64,000 nt of DNA. It comes from Halobacillus litoralis. Its GTDB lineage: Bacteria; Bacillota; Bacilli; Bacillales; Halobacillaceae. Positions 25,726 through 34,271 of this stretch are shown here, in pieces. The translations under genes and the position numbers were made by a program. The notes below the pieces were generated by a model. The model was not told the origin of the DNA, did not search any database, and saw nothing but the letters and a program-made list of their open reading frames with translations. Numbering within the stretch: position 1 is the first letter of the stretch; every line of letters starts with the position of its first letter. The DNA lies in assembly GCF_009856445.1 (NCBI RefSeq), contig NZ_WMFA01000003.1:124001-188000 (forward strand), in the 5' to 3' direction.

Positions 25726-25753
25726 TTTACAGAAAGTAGTTCCGTGTTACAAT
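25726..25753 (+). promoter_or_regulatory. Probable sigma-A promoter of the SurA-type lipoprotein gene
   Basis: TTTACA (25726-25731), 16-base spacer, TACAAT (25748-25753), giving a short leader before the TTG start at 25788. Confidence 0.65.
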
Positions 25754-25787
25754 GGCTATCACAACGATGAATAAAGGAGTAATGACA

Positions 25788-26555
25788 TTGAATAAAAAGT
25801 GGTTATTGAGTTTACTATTTGTAGCGTTCGTTTCTCTACTTGCCGCCTGCGGTAACGATGAAGGCGCTTCTGATGATAAGGAAAATGAGAAAGAAAAAGA
25901 AGAGAAAACCGAACAAGCAGAATCTGGTGAACAGCCTGAAGCTCCTGAACCGGATCTTGAAGGTGTACCGGAAGTTGTTGCTAGTGTAAATGGTACGGAA
26001 ATTAAAAAAGAAGAATTTGAAATGACTTATAAAGGACAGTTCCAACAAGCAGCGATGCAGTCTCAAATGACAGGGCAGGAACTTGATCAGGATCAATTGA
26101 AGAAGCAGGTAGCCGAAAGCCTTGTAGGACAAGAACTGTTGATGCAGGAAGCAAACAATCGTGAATTTTCAGCGTCTGAAAAAGAAGTAAACCAGACACT
26201 TGAGGAATTGGCTAAGCAACAGCAAGTGGGTTCCGCTGATGAATTTCTTGCTGCGCTAGAAGAGCAGGGAATGAGTGAGAAGGAAGTAAGGTCTCAAATT
26301 CAGACACAAGTTAAAATTGATAAGCTGATTGCTGAGGAAGCAGGAGATGTGAAGCCTTCCGAAGAAGAAGTCAAGGAAGCTTATGACAAAATGAAAGAAC
26401 AACAAGAGAGCATGGATACCGAACAAGAAGTACCATCCTTTGAAGAAGCAAAACCAACCATCGAGCAGCAGTTGACTCGTCAAAAAGAAGGACAAGCCAC
26501 TCAAAAACTTGTCGATAAACTTCGCGAAGAAGCAGAAGTTACAGTTAATCTTTAA
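25788..26555 (+). CDS. SurA N-terminal-like lipoprotein chaperone
   Basis: A 255-residue lipoprotein: signal sequence ending in lipobox LLAAC (Cys at about 21), an acidic linker rich in Glu and Lys, then a SurA_N-type helical chaperone domain starting at VVASVNGTEIKKEEFE and closing with the usual FEEAKPTIEQQL C-terminal helix. Unlike PrsA there is no parvulin isomerase domain between the two, so it should be a holdase acting outside the membrane. Start TTG 25788 is eight bases from AAAGGAG; ATG 25782 is only two bases from it and less likely. Confidence 0.85.
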   Translation: MNKKWLLSLLFVAFVSLLAACGNDEGASDDKENEKEKEEKTEQAESGEQPEAPEPDLEGVPEVVASVNGTEIKKEEFEMTYKGQFQQAAMQSQMTGQELDQDQLKKQVAESLVGQELLMQEANNREFSASEKEVNQTLEELAKQQQVGSADEFLAALEEQGMSEKEVRSQIQTQVKIDKLIAEEAGDVKPSEEEVKEAYDKMKEQQESMDTEQEVPSFEEAKPTIEQQLTRQKEGQATQKLVDKLREEAEVTVNL

Positions 26556-26564
26556 TAATAAGCA

Positions 26565-26598
26565 CAAAAACCAGACCTCATGAGGTCTGGTTTTTTTG
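26565..26598 (+). terminator. Terminator of the SurA-type lipoprotein gene
   Basis: AAACCAGACCTCA and TGAGGTCTGGTTT form a perfect palindrome followed by T residues. Confidence 0.93.
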
Positions 26599-26645
26599 AT
26601 GTATTCAATAGTGCAAAGGTGAGATTAGATGAAATTGGTTTAAAT

Positions 26646-26688
26646 TGTAAGACCTGGTCACCCATTTTATGGGCGACCAGGTCTTACA
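26646..26688. terminator. Long hairpin, probable terminator of nupC (dispersed hairpin copy 1)
   Basis: TGTAAGACCTGGTC and GACCAGGTCTTACA form a 14-bp stem around a CCCAT-TTT-ATGGG inner stem. It lies just beyond nupC on the minus strand. The core GGTCA-CCAT-NNN-ATGG-GACC recurs at 55912-55948 and in part at 58948-58970. No clear T run follows on either side. Confidence 0.65.
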
Positions 26689-26716
26689 TATTATTACATA
26701 TGATCACTTGTGCTCT

Positions 26717-27907
26717 TTAAATAAACATCGATACAAAGATGGCGGTGATAAAGCTTGCAAGTGTTCCTCCGATAATGGCTTTTAGGCCGAGCTTGGCTAC
26801 TTGGGATTGTTTATTAGGTGCCAGCGAACCTAGACCCACAATCAATTGGCCGATGGATGAGAGATTCGCAAAGTTGCATAGAGCCACAGACATGATGGCG
26901 ACTGTCTTCGGAGACAATTGATCCACCATCTCTGTCAGATTTCCATATGCGATGAATTCATTCGCTGCTAGTTTCGTTCCGATGATCGAAGCGGCCTGGA
27001 AAGCATCTGTGATCGGAATTCCAATGAGAATGGCGAAAGGATAAAATAAGAATCCGAAAATGGTCGATAGGTCAGTGTTGATGAAGCCTAAGAGTCCGTT
27101 GACAAGGGCAATCATACTGATGAAAGCAATCAAAAGTCCACCGATATTTAAGGCGAGTTTCACTCCACTAACGGCTCCATCAGAAATTGCTTCAAATACA
27201 TTGGCGTGACCAGATTCTGACATCTGTATTTCCTCATTAAGTTCAGATTCTTCCACTTCCGGCTCAAGCAGTTTGGCTATGACCAAAGATACGAAAGGTA
27301 CACTGAAAATAGAGATTAATAGATATTTCAAATCAATTCCCATTCCCACATAACCAACTAAGATGGCTCCACTGGCTGAGGCTGTTCCTCCAACCATAAT
27401 CGCAAAGGTTTCAGAACGAGTCATTCGGGCCAAATAAGGCTTCACGAGCAATGGTGCCTCTGCCACTCCAAGAAACGTATTTCCGACTGCGCTGAAGGAC
27501 TCAACTTTGGATGTTTTCAGCAACTTTCCAATTACAGTTCCTAAGAATTTCACAATCAAAGGGAGCAGGCGGATGTGATAAAGAGCAGAAATCAGGGCCG
27601 ATATAAAAATTAGTGCGCCTAACACGTTGATTGCAAACAAAAAGTTGATATCTGTTTGAGTAAATAGTGGACCAAAAACAAATTCAATCCCTGCAGTGCT
27701 GTAATCAATCACGCTTTGTATGAAGAGGGCCGCTTGCTTTAACAGCTTTTGTCCGATAGAAACATTGAGCATGGTGTACACAAAGATCCCTTCCAAAGCT
27801 AAACCGACAAGAATGGTATGCCATTTCACCATCTTTCGGTTGCTGCTAAGCAGCCAGGCTAAAGCAACGATGACGAGTAAAGAGAGTAGTCCTGTAAGAA
27901 TGTTCAT
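26717..27907 (-). CDS. nupC: Concentrative nucleoside transporter (NupC family)
   Basis: A 396-residue CNT-family symporter with about ten membrane segments. Signatures include VGNTFLGVAEAPLLVKPYL, MVGGTASASGAILVGYVGMG, and LCNFANLSSIGQLIVGLGSL near the end, which hold the nucleoside and sodium sites. It imports nucleosides with Na+ or H+. Start ATG 27907 follows AAGGAGGAACACATC. A guanine riboswitch and terminator in the leader mean it is shut off when guanine is plentiful, pointing to purine nucleosides as substrate. Confidence 0.93.
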   Translation of the reverse strand: MNILTGLLSLLVIVALAWLLSSNRKMVKWHTILVGLALEGIFVYTMLNVSIGQKLLKQAALFIQSVIDYSTAGIEFVFGPLFTQTDINFLFAINVLGALIFISALISALYHIRLLPLIVKFLGTVIGKLLKTSKVESFSAVGNTFLGVAEAPLLVKPYLARMTRSETFAIMVGGTASASGAILVGYVGMGIDLKYLLISIFSVPFVSLVIAKLLEPEVEESELNEEIQMSESGHANVFEAISDGAVSGVKLALNIGGLLIAFISMIALVNGLLGFINTDLSTIFGFLFYPFAILIGIPITDAFQAASIIGTKLAANEFIAYGNLTEMVDQLSPKTVAIMSVALCNFANLSSIGQLIVGLGSLAPNKQSQVAKLGLKAIIGGTLASFITAIFVSMFI

Positions 27908-27980
27908 GATGTGTTCCTCCTTGGAATAGTATACGGATTCCTTTCATTGGAGGTAGGATGTCTGACAACCTATGATAAAT

Positions 27981-28015
27981 AAAAAACCTCTTTCCATAGA
28001 AAAAAGGAAAGAGGT
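27981..28015 (-). terminator. Riboswitch expression-platform terminator before nupC
   Basis: On the minus strand ACCTCTTTCC and GGAAAGAGGT form a 10-bp stem followed by TTTTTT. The 5' arm can instead pair with GGAAAGA at the 3' side of the aptamer P1 stem, giving an antiterminator. Ligand binding would hold P1 and favour termination. Confidence 0.88.
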
Positions 28016-28051
28016 AGAACAGGTTATAATATAAACAGCCTGTGTGTATCT

Positions 28052-28124
28052 TTCCTTATAGTCCGGTCATTTACGGTAGCCGGGTAGAGACTTGTGGACC
28101 ATATTTCCACATTTATATAAGGAA
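28052..28124 (-). promoter_or_regulatory. Purine riboswitch aptamer, guanine type
   Basis: Read on the minus strand: P1 TTCCTTATA pairs with TATAAGGAA; P2 GTGGA pairs with TCCAC around AATATGG; P3 CCGG pairs with CCGG around CTACCGTAAATGA. The joining segments AAGTCTCTACC and ACCGTAAATG match the purine-riboswitch consensus. The specificity base before the 3' P1 strand (GGACTATAAGG) is C, as in guanine aptamers; adenine aptamers have U. It controls nupC. Confidence 0.93.
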
Positions 28125-28148
28125 TCCGTATGAAGTTGATAGTTTGAA

Positions 28149-28177
28149 ATTCTAGCAGACGAAACAGAGCGTGACAA
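28149..28177 (-). promoter_or_regulatory. Sigma-A promoter of the nupC riboswitch transcript
   Basis: On the minus strand TTGTCA (28172-28177), 17-base spacer, TAGAAT (28149-28154). Transcription would start about 20 bases before the aptamer. Confidence 0.8.
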
Positions 28178-28267
28178 GACAATGGTGTATTGTTGTAAAA
28201 TACGGAATATTCTAAATGAATATAAATGCCGGTGTAACTGAAAAGGTTACACCATCTATTGGTCTAT

Positions 28268-28302
28268 ATAAAAAGGTGTCCCTACTTGAAAAAGTAGAGA
28301 CA
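28268..28302 (-). terminator. Terminator of the DUF2207 gene
   Basis: On the minus strand TGTCTCTACTT and AAGTAGGGACA pair around TTTC, followed by CCTTTTTAT. A second hairpin (GGTGTAAC/GTTACACC) lies just downstream at about 28230-28253. Confidence 0.82.
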
Positions 28303-28310
28303 TTTCTAGT

Positions 28311-29963
28311 TCAAAAACCACCGGAACCACCACCACCGCCACCGACTCCAGCGCCTCCACCGCCGGCGCTGATCCCGCCTGTAGAGGCGGAAACGGAAGC
28401 GTGCCCACTAGCTCTTTCGAAGCTTGTTTGTACCGCTGCGCTGAGTGCCAGAAACATGATCCAGTCATCGCTGGAGTTCGATAGGGGAGCAGGGGAGTGA
28501 TGGGTCAGCTTGCGTTTTCCCATTCCGACCTGGTAAAGGAGGGCGAGGGTCTGGTCTTCTTTTTCCCATTCTTTCCACTGATCACTGATTTTTAATGGTT
28601 TTAATTCTTCTTTCAGTTTGCGTCCTTCCACGTTCAGAGGTCGGTAAGCGATGCTGAAGCTCAGGAAAAAGGTGAAAAACATTATAGAAACAAACATCCA
28701 TAGGAAGTGGTCATATAAAGGAAACAACCCTATGAATGGAAGCGTCACAAAGGATGCGATACCTGCAATCCAGCGTGGGACGGGTGCTTTTTGCTTAAGC
28801 TCATATTGCCGGAATTCTTGTTTCACATGTTCCTGCCAGGCTTGAATACTCATTTGATACTTCTCATGGTTCTTCTTTTCTTCCGCATAGGCTTCAACGT
28901 CTTCCAGATGAAGGTGATCTGAATCAGCGATGTCATCAAATAGCCATTGTATCAATCGATGTTCGTGTGGATAATCGGTATGCCGATGACTCAGTTTAAA
29001 CTCTTGATCCGATATCTTTTGGATATTCCCCTTACGCACCAGGTCCAACAGAGCAGCTGTCAATGCAGATATGGGTAATTGTCCATGATTGGTAAAAAGC
29101 ATCAACGCAGGCAGACTCATTTTTTCTTTAGGAAAGCTCCCCGTACTGCTTTTTTGCCTTTCTACTTCTCGACCTGTTTCGTTTCTTTTCCGGAGGGCGT
29201 AGATGAAAAGCCCCACTGCAACGAGAGCGAGACCACTACTGAAATAAACAGCGAAATTTCCCCACCACTTCTTCGACTCTGCTCGTGCTGCTACTTTTTC
29301 GTCCAATTGTGCTTGATCCGCTTGTATTTCTTCTAACATGGGTTCAAAACTCGTGACAGGAGCATCAGAGAAGATGGCGGCTTCATAAGCCACGCGTATA
29401 TCTCCATTTATTCCATCACTGACTTCACCTAAATGAAAAACGACTTTCCCGTCAGATGAAGGGGAGGCTGTACCGTAAGCAGCATCAAATCCGTATGCCG
29501 ACAAAACTTCCGTAGGTACCGGAGGTTCAACGGTAATCGTCAAGTCCTCATAAGTCGATTCATTACTTTTATCAAAGAACGGCCAATAAAATTGAGCGAC
29601 ATCAGTAAACACTTCTACGCCATCATTAATGGTGTAAAAAAGATCAATCGTGATGGTTTCGTCAGAGCCTTTCCTGTGGATTTTATACAGGTTTTCCTCT
29701 TGTTCAACCGTAAGCTCTGACCCATTTTCCGTAGCCCTTACACTTGTGATGGTGGAGGTCTTTTTCGGAATGAGCGTACGGGTGATCCCGTTAAACTCGT
29801 CGCTGAAATCATACGTGTGTGTCTCTTTCACCTCCACGGAGCCATCTGATTTTAGAGTCGCATGGATGTTTGATTCTTCGATCGTAAATTCAACCGCAAA
29901 AACTTGGGTGGGGATGAATACGAGAAGAGTAAACAAAAACACACTCCACAATAGTTTCTTCAT
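28311..29963 (-). CDS. DUF2207 family membrane protein
   Basis: A 550-residue protein with the DUF2207 plan: signal peptide, a beta-rich extracytoplasmic domain of about 190 residues (IHATLKSDGSVEVKETHTYD, ITRTLIP), one membrane helix near residue 245, a cytoplasmic winged-helix-like region (LPISALTAALLDLVRKGNIQ), two further helices, and a C-terminal tail of glycines (GGGGGSGGF). The function is unknown in all members. The ATG at 29961-29963 is preferred because AGGTGA lies five bases upstream; a GTG three codons earlier is possible. Transcribed alone. Confidence 0.85.
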   Translation of the reverse strand: MKKLLWSVFLFTLLVFIPTQVFAVEFTIEESNIHATLKSDGSVEVKETHTYDFSDEFNGITRTLIPKKTSTITSVRATENGSELTVEQEENLYKIHRKGSDETITIDLFYTINDGVEVFTDVAQFYWPFFDKSNESTYEDLTITVEPPVPTEVLSAYGFDAAYGTASPSSDGKVVFHLGEVSDGINGDIRVAYEAAIFSDAPVTSFEPMLEEIQADQAQLDEKVAARAESKKWWGNFAVYFSSGLALVAVGLFIYALRKRNETGREVERQKSSTGSFPKEKMSLPALMLFTNHGQLPISALTAALLDLVRKGNIQKISDQEFKLSHRHTDYPHEHRLIQWLFDDIADSDHLHLEDVEAYAEEKKNHEKYQMSIQAWQEHVKQEFRQYELKQKAPVPRWIAGIASFVTLPFIGLFPLYDHFLWMFVSIMFFTFFLSFSIAYRPLNVEGRKLKEELKPLKISDQWKEWEKEDQTLALLYQVGMGKRKLTHHSPAPLSNSSDDWIMFLALSAAVQTSFERASGHASVSASTGGISAGGGGAGVGGGGGGSGGF

Positions 29964-30269
29964 TTGCGTCACCTGCTTTCCTTAACTTTTACGTGTCATT
30001 ACAGTCAAAGGTTTCATATAAAACTTTACGCATGAAGAAGTTTCTTTCTTGAAAGATCTTCCTTTCATAAAATGATTTTCACAGTAGAAGCAAGAGATAG
30101 TTTTCATATTTCTTCTAAGGGAAAAGGAGGTAGTGTACAATAGGTAAGACTGAAGTTTCGTGTGAATTTTTTTGAGTATCAAAAAAATTCACGTGAACAA
30201 GAGGAGAGAATCTATTTTTCATCCCTCTTCACTTAAAAATGCGTCCATTATTCAAGGAGGAATAGCCCC
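29964..30269. other. Intergenic region with an 18-bp hairpin
   Basis: This 306-base gap between divergent genes holds one notable structure: arms at 30157-30174 and 30180-30197 that pair over 18 bases (TTCGTGTGAATT... against ...AATTCACGTGAA, with wobble) around AGTAT. No T run follows, and no known Mg riboswitch (M-box) pattern was recognised although the next gene is a CNNM transporter. No convincing small gene was seen. Confidence 0.6.
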
Positions 30270-31490
30270 GTGATCATTGCGATCATCTTTTTGCTGTTCG
30301 TTTCGCTTTTCTTCTCAGGAAGTGAAACGGCCCTTACGGCAGCTAACAAAATGAAGCTCCAATCGAGAGCAAAGAAAGACGATAAAAAAGCAGGGAAATT
30401 ACTGGATTTACTCTCACACCCCAGTGAGTTCATCACTACAATTTTAATTGGGAATAATATTGCTAATATCCTGCTTCCTACACTTGTGACTACACTAGCT
30501 ATCCAATATGGGTTCAGTGTTGGGCTGGCCTCTGCCATCCTGACGGTGACCATTATTATTTTCTCAGAGGTCATTCCGAAATCAGTGGCTGCTGCTTTTC
30601 CGGATCGCATCGCTTTGACTGTTTATCCAGTCATTCGTTTTTTTGTGATCCTTTTCAAACCCATCACCATTGTCCTGAATCGGTTAACAGGATTTATTAC
30701 AAATGCTTTATCGAAAGGGGAGGTGAATGAATCTTCCATTTCAAAAGAAGAGCTGCGTACAATGGTGGACATCGCGGACTCCGAGGGGACTTTCAATGAA
30801 GCGGAATCCCACCGGATTAAAGGTGTGCTTGATTTTTATAATCTGAACGTAAAAGATGTTTTGAAAACACCACGTGTCGACATGATTGCCATTGACCAGG
30901 AAGCTTCCTTCGAGGAAGTCCGGGACATGGTCGTGCAACACCCGTTCACCAGGTACCCGGTCTATGGGGAGGACATTGATGACATCATCGGCGTTTTCCA
31001 CTCGAAGTATTTAATTTCGTGGGCGATGGAACCTGAAAAACCGTTTATGGACTATACGTATAAAGATCCTCTGGTCGTCTATGAGTTCCATAAGATCGAA
31101 TGGGTGTTTAGGAAAATGACGAAAGAGAAGAAGCACATGGCGATCGTTTTGGATGAGTATGGGGGAACCGAGGGGGTTCTAACCCATGAAGATGTCATTG
31201 AAGCGATGATTGGTTTGGAAATAGAAGATGAAATGGACGTAGAGAGTGACTCCATCATTGAAAAAATTTCAGAAACAGAGTTGATCTGTGATGGGAAAAT
31301 TACACTGCGTCGCCTGAACTCTATTTTTGACACGGAAATTCCAGAAGAGGAAGATGTCCTTGCTGGTTATCTGATCAAGGAATTCAATGATTTTCCTAAT
31401 GAAGGGGATATATTGGAACAAAACAATCTAACGTTCAAAGTGTTGGAAATCGAGGGACGTATGGTGCGGAAAGTGCAGATTATTAAATGA
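30270..31490 (+). CDS. CNNM/CorC-type transporter (hemolysin family, DUF21-CBS-CorC)
   Basis: A 406-residue membrane protein. Residues 1-130 are the DUF21 transmembrane domain (LFFSGSETALTAANK, IGNNIANILLPTLV, FSEVIPKS), then a helical linker, a CBS pair (about 195-320; VDMIAIDQEASFEEVRDMV, LDEYGGTEGVLTHEDVIEAM) and a CorC_HlyC domain (about 335-406). Relatives such as B. subtilis MpfA export Mg2+. The usual hydrolysin label is historical. The start is GTG 30270, nine bases after AAGGAGG. A terminator follows. The hairpin at 30157 may lie in its leader. Confidence 0.92.
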   Translation: MIIAIIFLLFVSLFFSGSETALTAANKMKLQSRAKKDDKKAGKLLDLLSHPSEFITTILIGNNIANILLPTLVTTLAIQYGFSVGLASAILTVTIIIFSEVIPKSVAAAFPDRIALTVYPVIRFFVILFKPITIVLNRLTGFITNALSKGEVNESSISKEELRTMVDIADSEGTFNEAESHRIKGVLDFYNLNVKDVLKTPRVDMIAIDQEASFEEVRDMVVQHPFTRYPVYGEDIDDIIGVFHSKYLISWAMEPEKPFMDYTYKDPLVVYEFHKIEWVFRKMTKEKKHMAIVLDEYGGTEGVLTHEDVIEAMIGLEIEDEMDVESDSIIEKISETELICDGKITLRRLNSIFDTEIPEEEDVLAGYLIKEFNDFPNEGDILEQNNLTFKVLEIEGRMVRKVQIIK

Positions 31491-31510
31491 TGTCGAGTGC
31501 AGGAAATAGA

Positions 31511-31545
31511 GAAGACCCGGTCGTATGTGACCGGGTCTTTTTTGA
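31511..31545. terminator. Terminator between CNNM and OYE genes
   Basis: GACCCGGTC and GACCGGGTC pair around GTATGT, followed by six T on the plus strand. Confidence 0.92.
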
Positions 31546-31548
31546 AGT

Positions 31549-32646
31549 TTATTCTTTAATTGGTGCCTCGAGTTCGTGGTCTTTGACTTCAGCCTGTGGG
31601 AGCAGGATTTTTTCGAAATCGAAAGCATTCAGTTCATCATTGTCTCTCACTTTGTTTGGTAAATCAGGGTTGGCAAGCGCTCCGGTACCTATCGAAACAA
31701 GGTCGGCTTCTCCTGATTGTAGAAGACTTTCCGCACGCTCCTGTTCCTGGAGCTGGCCGTTTGCAATAACTGTGATGCCGCCGTAAGTCTTAGCTGCACC
31801 GGCAAGCGTCTTGGATCCTTCACCGAAAGAAGGGGCTGTCGCATCCCCATCTGTGACGTGGATGTAATCCAGTCCTGTCTTTCCTAATGCACCGAAGATT
31901 TGCTCGGCTTCTTTTTCACCGCCTGCCCATTAGTGTGATTGGTCAGCAACTTTACCTTGAGAGATTCGGATTCCGATGATGAAGTCTTCTCCGACTTCTG
32001 CTAGCACTTCATCCACGACTTCCAATACAAAACGGAGGCGGTTATCGACAGACCCCCCGTATTCATCCTCTCGCTTATTCAAATAATCTGTTAAAAATTG
32101 ATCCAGAAGATAGCCGTTAGCTCCGTGAATTTCCACTCCATCAAAACCGGCTGCCTTTGCGCGGCGCGCAGCTGCAACAAAATCCTCTTTCACTTCTAAA
32201 AAGTCCTGGTCATCCATGGCACGAGGTGTCTGGAATGTGCCTGATCCTCCATAAAAGCCCAGCTGTTCTCCTTTTGGAGGGATGGCAGAAGGGGCGATGG
32301 TTTCATCCGTATATGCATTCCCCTGGCTTTGTCCACCGGCATGCATCAGTTGAGCAATCAGGATACTGCCTTCCTCGTGGACAGTGTCCACAATTGGTTT
32401 CCATGCATCTGCGTGGATATCTGTAGCCATTCCGGGTTGATTGTTGTACCCCTGACTGAAGGTCCTGTCTGGATAGATGCCTTCCGTAATGATGGTACTG
32501 AATCCACCCTTAGCGAATCGTTGATAATATTTTTTCATACGGTCATTCGCGCGGCCGTCTGCTTCGGCACTGATGCGAGTCATTGGTGCTACCACATATC
32601 GGTTGTCTAATCTTTTGCTGTCTAGTTTATATGAATCAAATAACAT
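31549..32646 (-). pseudogene. NADH:flavin oxidoreductase (old yellow enzyme) broken by one in-frame stop
   Basis: From ATG 32646 the frame encodes 238 residues of an OYE-family barrel (VVAPMTRISA, QLMHAGGQSQG, GFDGVEIHGANGYLLDQFL, DEYGGSVDNRLRF) and then meets TAA at 31930-31932. The same frame continues directly (WAGGEKEAEQIFGALGKTG, TVIANGQLQ, GEADLVSIGTGALANPDLPN) to TAA at 31549-31551, making 365 sense-length codons in total, the normal OYE length. Relatives usually have Lys before the Trp, so AAA to TAA is the simplest explanation. No frameshift is needed. Ribosome site AAAGGTGGATG is intact. The truncated barrel should not bind FMN. A sequencing error is the main alternative. Confidence 0.9.
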
Positions 32647-32847
32647 GGAACATCCACCTTTCTTCTGATCATTGTTTTAAAGGTTACTTGATTTTTATCT
32701 CAGCTTCAAAATAAATGCTCAGCTTCCCCAGATTCAGGTACTCCGTCCTATGAGTCATAAATAAACTACTAGCCGGCTGACTATCGCATAAATTTGCTTC
32801 CGCGTTACAAGCTAAAAGTAGTGAATCTTATAAGGGAGGGGGAAACT

Positions 32848-34260
32848 ATGTCTCAAGGCAAGAGTGAAGAAAGGACCCTTACAGATAATTTGAATCAGAA
32901 TGTGCAGCTTATTCAACAAGCTTTTTTCCACACCGAAGATTTAGTTGTGGAATCCGTCACCTTTGGGGGCGAAGAGGGACAAATCCTTTATATCGATTCA
33001 CTTGTCGATAAAGATAAAGTCATGGAGTTTATCATTCGACCTCTAAAATCAAGCAAAGTCAAAAATGCTCTGGAAGCTCTTCAAGTTTCTGAGGACAAGC
33101 AGACAGGGACAGTTCATACACTTGTATCCGAACTCCTAAGTGGAAGCTGTGCTTTCTTGTTAGAAGGGCAGGAAACAGCCATTTTAGCTTCAGTACCTGT
33201 GGAAGAGAAAAGGGCCATCAAAGAACCTGATTCCGAGCACATCATCAGCGGCCCGCACGATGGCTTCGGAGAATCGATGGTTACAAATATGATGCTTTTG
33301 AGGAAAAGAATCAAAGCCCCTTCTTTTAAAATGAAAAAATATGTGTTCGGCGAGTTGACTGATACAAACGTGGCTCTCATGTACATTGACGAAGTTATTG
33401 ATCAGAAGGTACTGCATCATATTGAAGAAAAGTTAGATGGTGTCCACCTTCAGGACCTGCAGACATCTACAGGCCTCCTGGAAGTGATTCAGGATAACAC
33501 TCATTCCCCTTTTCCTCAGGCTTTAAGTACAGAACGGCCGGATCGTGCAGCCTCTTATCTGCTCGAGGGAAAAGCAGTTTTAATTGTTGACGGTACACCT
33601 GAAGTGCTTGTGTTACCCACCACTTTTTTTGCTTTCTATCAATCGGTTGATGACTATTCCATGCACTGGCTTGTAGGGTCGTTTTTCCGTATTATTCGTT
33701 TGATCTCCTTTTTGATAGCGGTGACGCTTCCAGCTATGTATATTGCGATTGTCAGTTTTCATCCTGAAATTCTGCCACTCGGGCTTTTGTACAGTATTCG
33801 GACGTCTATTGAATATGTTCCTTTTCCACCAATATTAGAAGCCTTATTGATGCAGTTCATTTTGGAGATTTTAAAAGAAGCGGCCATTCGCTTGCCATCC
33901 CCTATTGCCCAGACGATCGGGATTGTCGGAGGACTCGTGATCGGAACCGCTGTGGTGGAGGCAGGCCTTGTATCCAACACGATGATCGTCATTATCGGCC
34001 TTACAGCAATTGCTTCATTTGCTGCTCCATTTAATCAGATGGCTGTCATCTCTCGTCTGCTTGGTTTTGTATCAATGATTGCGGCTTTTTTATTCGGTTT
34101 GTTCGGGATAGCCATCATATTAATGGCTATTATCATCCACCTGTGCAAGCTCGAGTCGTTCGGAGAACCCTATTTCGCCCCCTTGGCCCCGCTTAGATCA
34201 AATGAAATGGGAGATTTTATTCTTAGGAAACCAAATAAAAACGGAACATCTCCAAACTAG
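32848..34260 (+). CDS. Spore germination receptor A subunit (GerA family)
   Basis: A 470-residue GerAA/GerKA-type protein: an N-terminal soluble domain of about 280 residues (LIQQAFFHTEDLVVESVTF, ALSTERPDRAASYLLEGKA) followed by five or six membrane helices (FFRIIRLISFLIAVTLPAMY, PFPPILEALLMQFILEILKE, GTAVVEAGLVSNTMIVII). It sits in the spore inner membrane and forms a nutrient-gated ion channel with the B and C subunits. ATG 32848 follows GGGAGGGGG; a longer frame from 32794 has no ribosome site. First of three genes in A-B-C order. The nutrient is not predictable. Confidence 0.94.
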   Translation: MSQGKSEERTLTDNLNQNVQLIQQAFFHTEDLVVESVTFGGEEGQILYIDSLVDKDKVMEFIIRPLKSSKVKNALEALQVSEDKQTGTVHTLVSELLSGSCAFLLEGQETAILASVPVEEKRAIKEPDSEHIISGPHDGFGESMVTNMMLLRKRIKAPSFKMKKYVFGELTDTNVALMYIDEVIDQKVLHHIEEKLDGVHLQDLQTSTGLLEVIQDNTHSPFPQALSTERPDRAASYLLEGKAVLIVDGTPEVLVLPTTFFAFYQSVDDYSMHWLVGSFFRIIRLISFLIAVTLPAMYIAIVSFHPEILPLGLLYSIRTSIEYVPFPPILEALLMQFILEILKEAAIRLPSPIAQTIGIVGGLVIGTAVVEAGLVSNTMIVIIGLTAIASFAAPFNQMAVISRLLGFVSMIAAFLFGLFGIAIILMAIIIHLCKLESFGEPYFAPLAPLRSNEMGDFILRKPNKNGTSPN

Positions 34261-34271
34261 GAGGGAGTCCA

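Noticed and set aside
28216-28500. Proline-rich plus-strand protein (PPEPPPPPPTPAPPPP)
   Set aside because: It is the antisense reading of the glycine-rich tail of the DUF2207 gene and has no ribosome site.
29973-30269. M-box magnesium riboswitch before the CNNM gene
   Set aside because: The conserved M-box sequence blocks and junctions are absent; only a simple hairpin is seen.
31428-31786. Separate small genes covering the end of the OYE locus
   Set aside because: They are out-of-frame readings. The true frame of the OYE C-terminus is continuous with the N-terminal part across the single stop codon.
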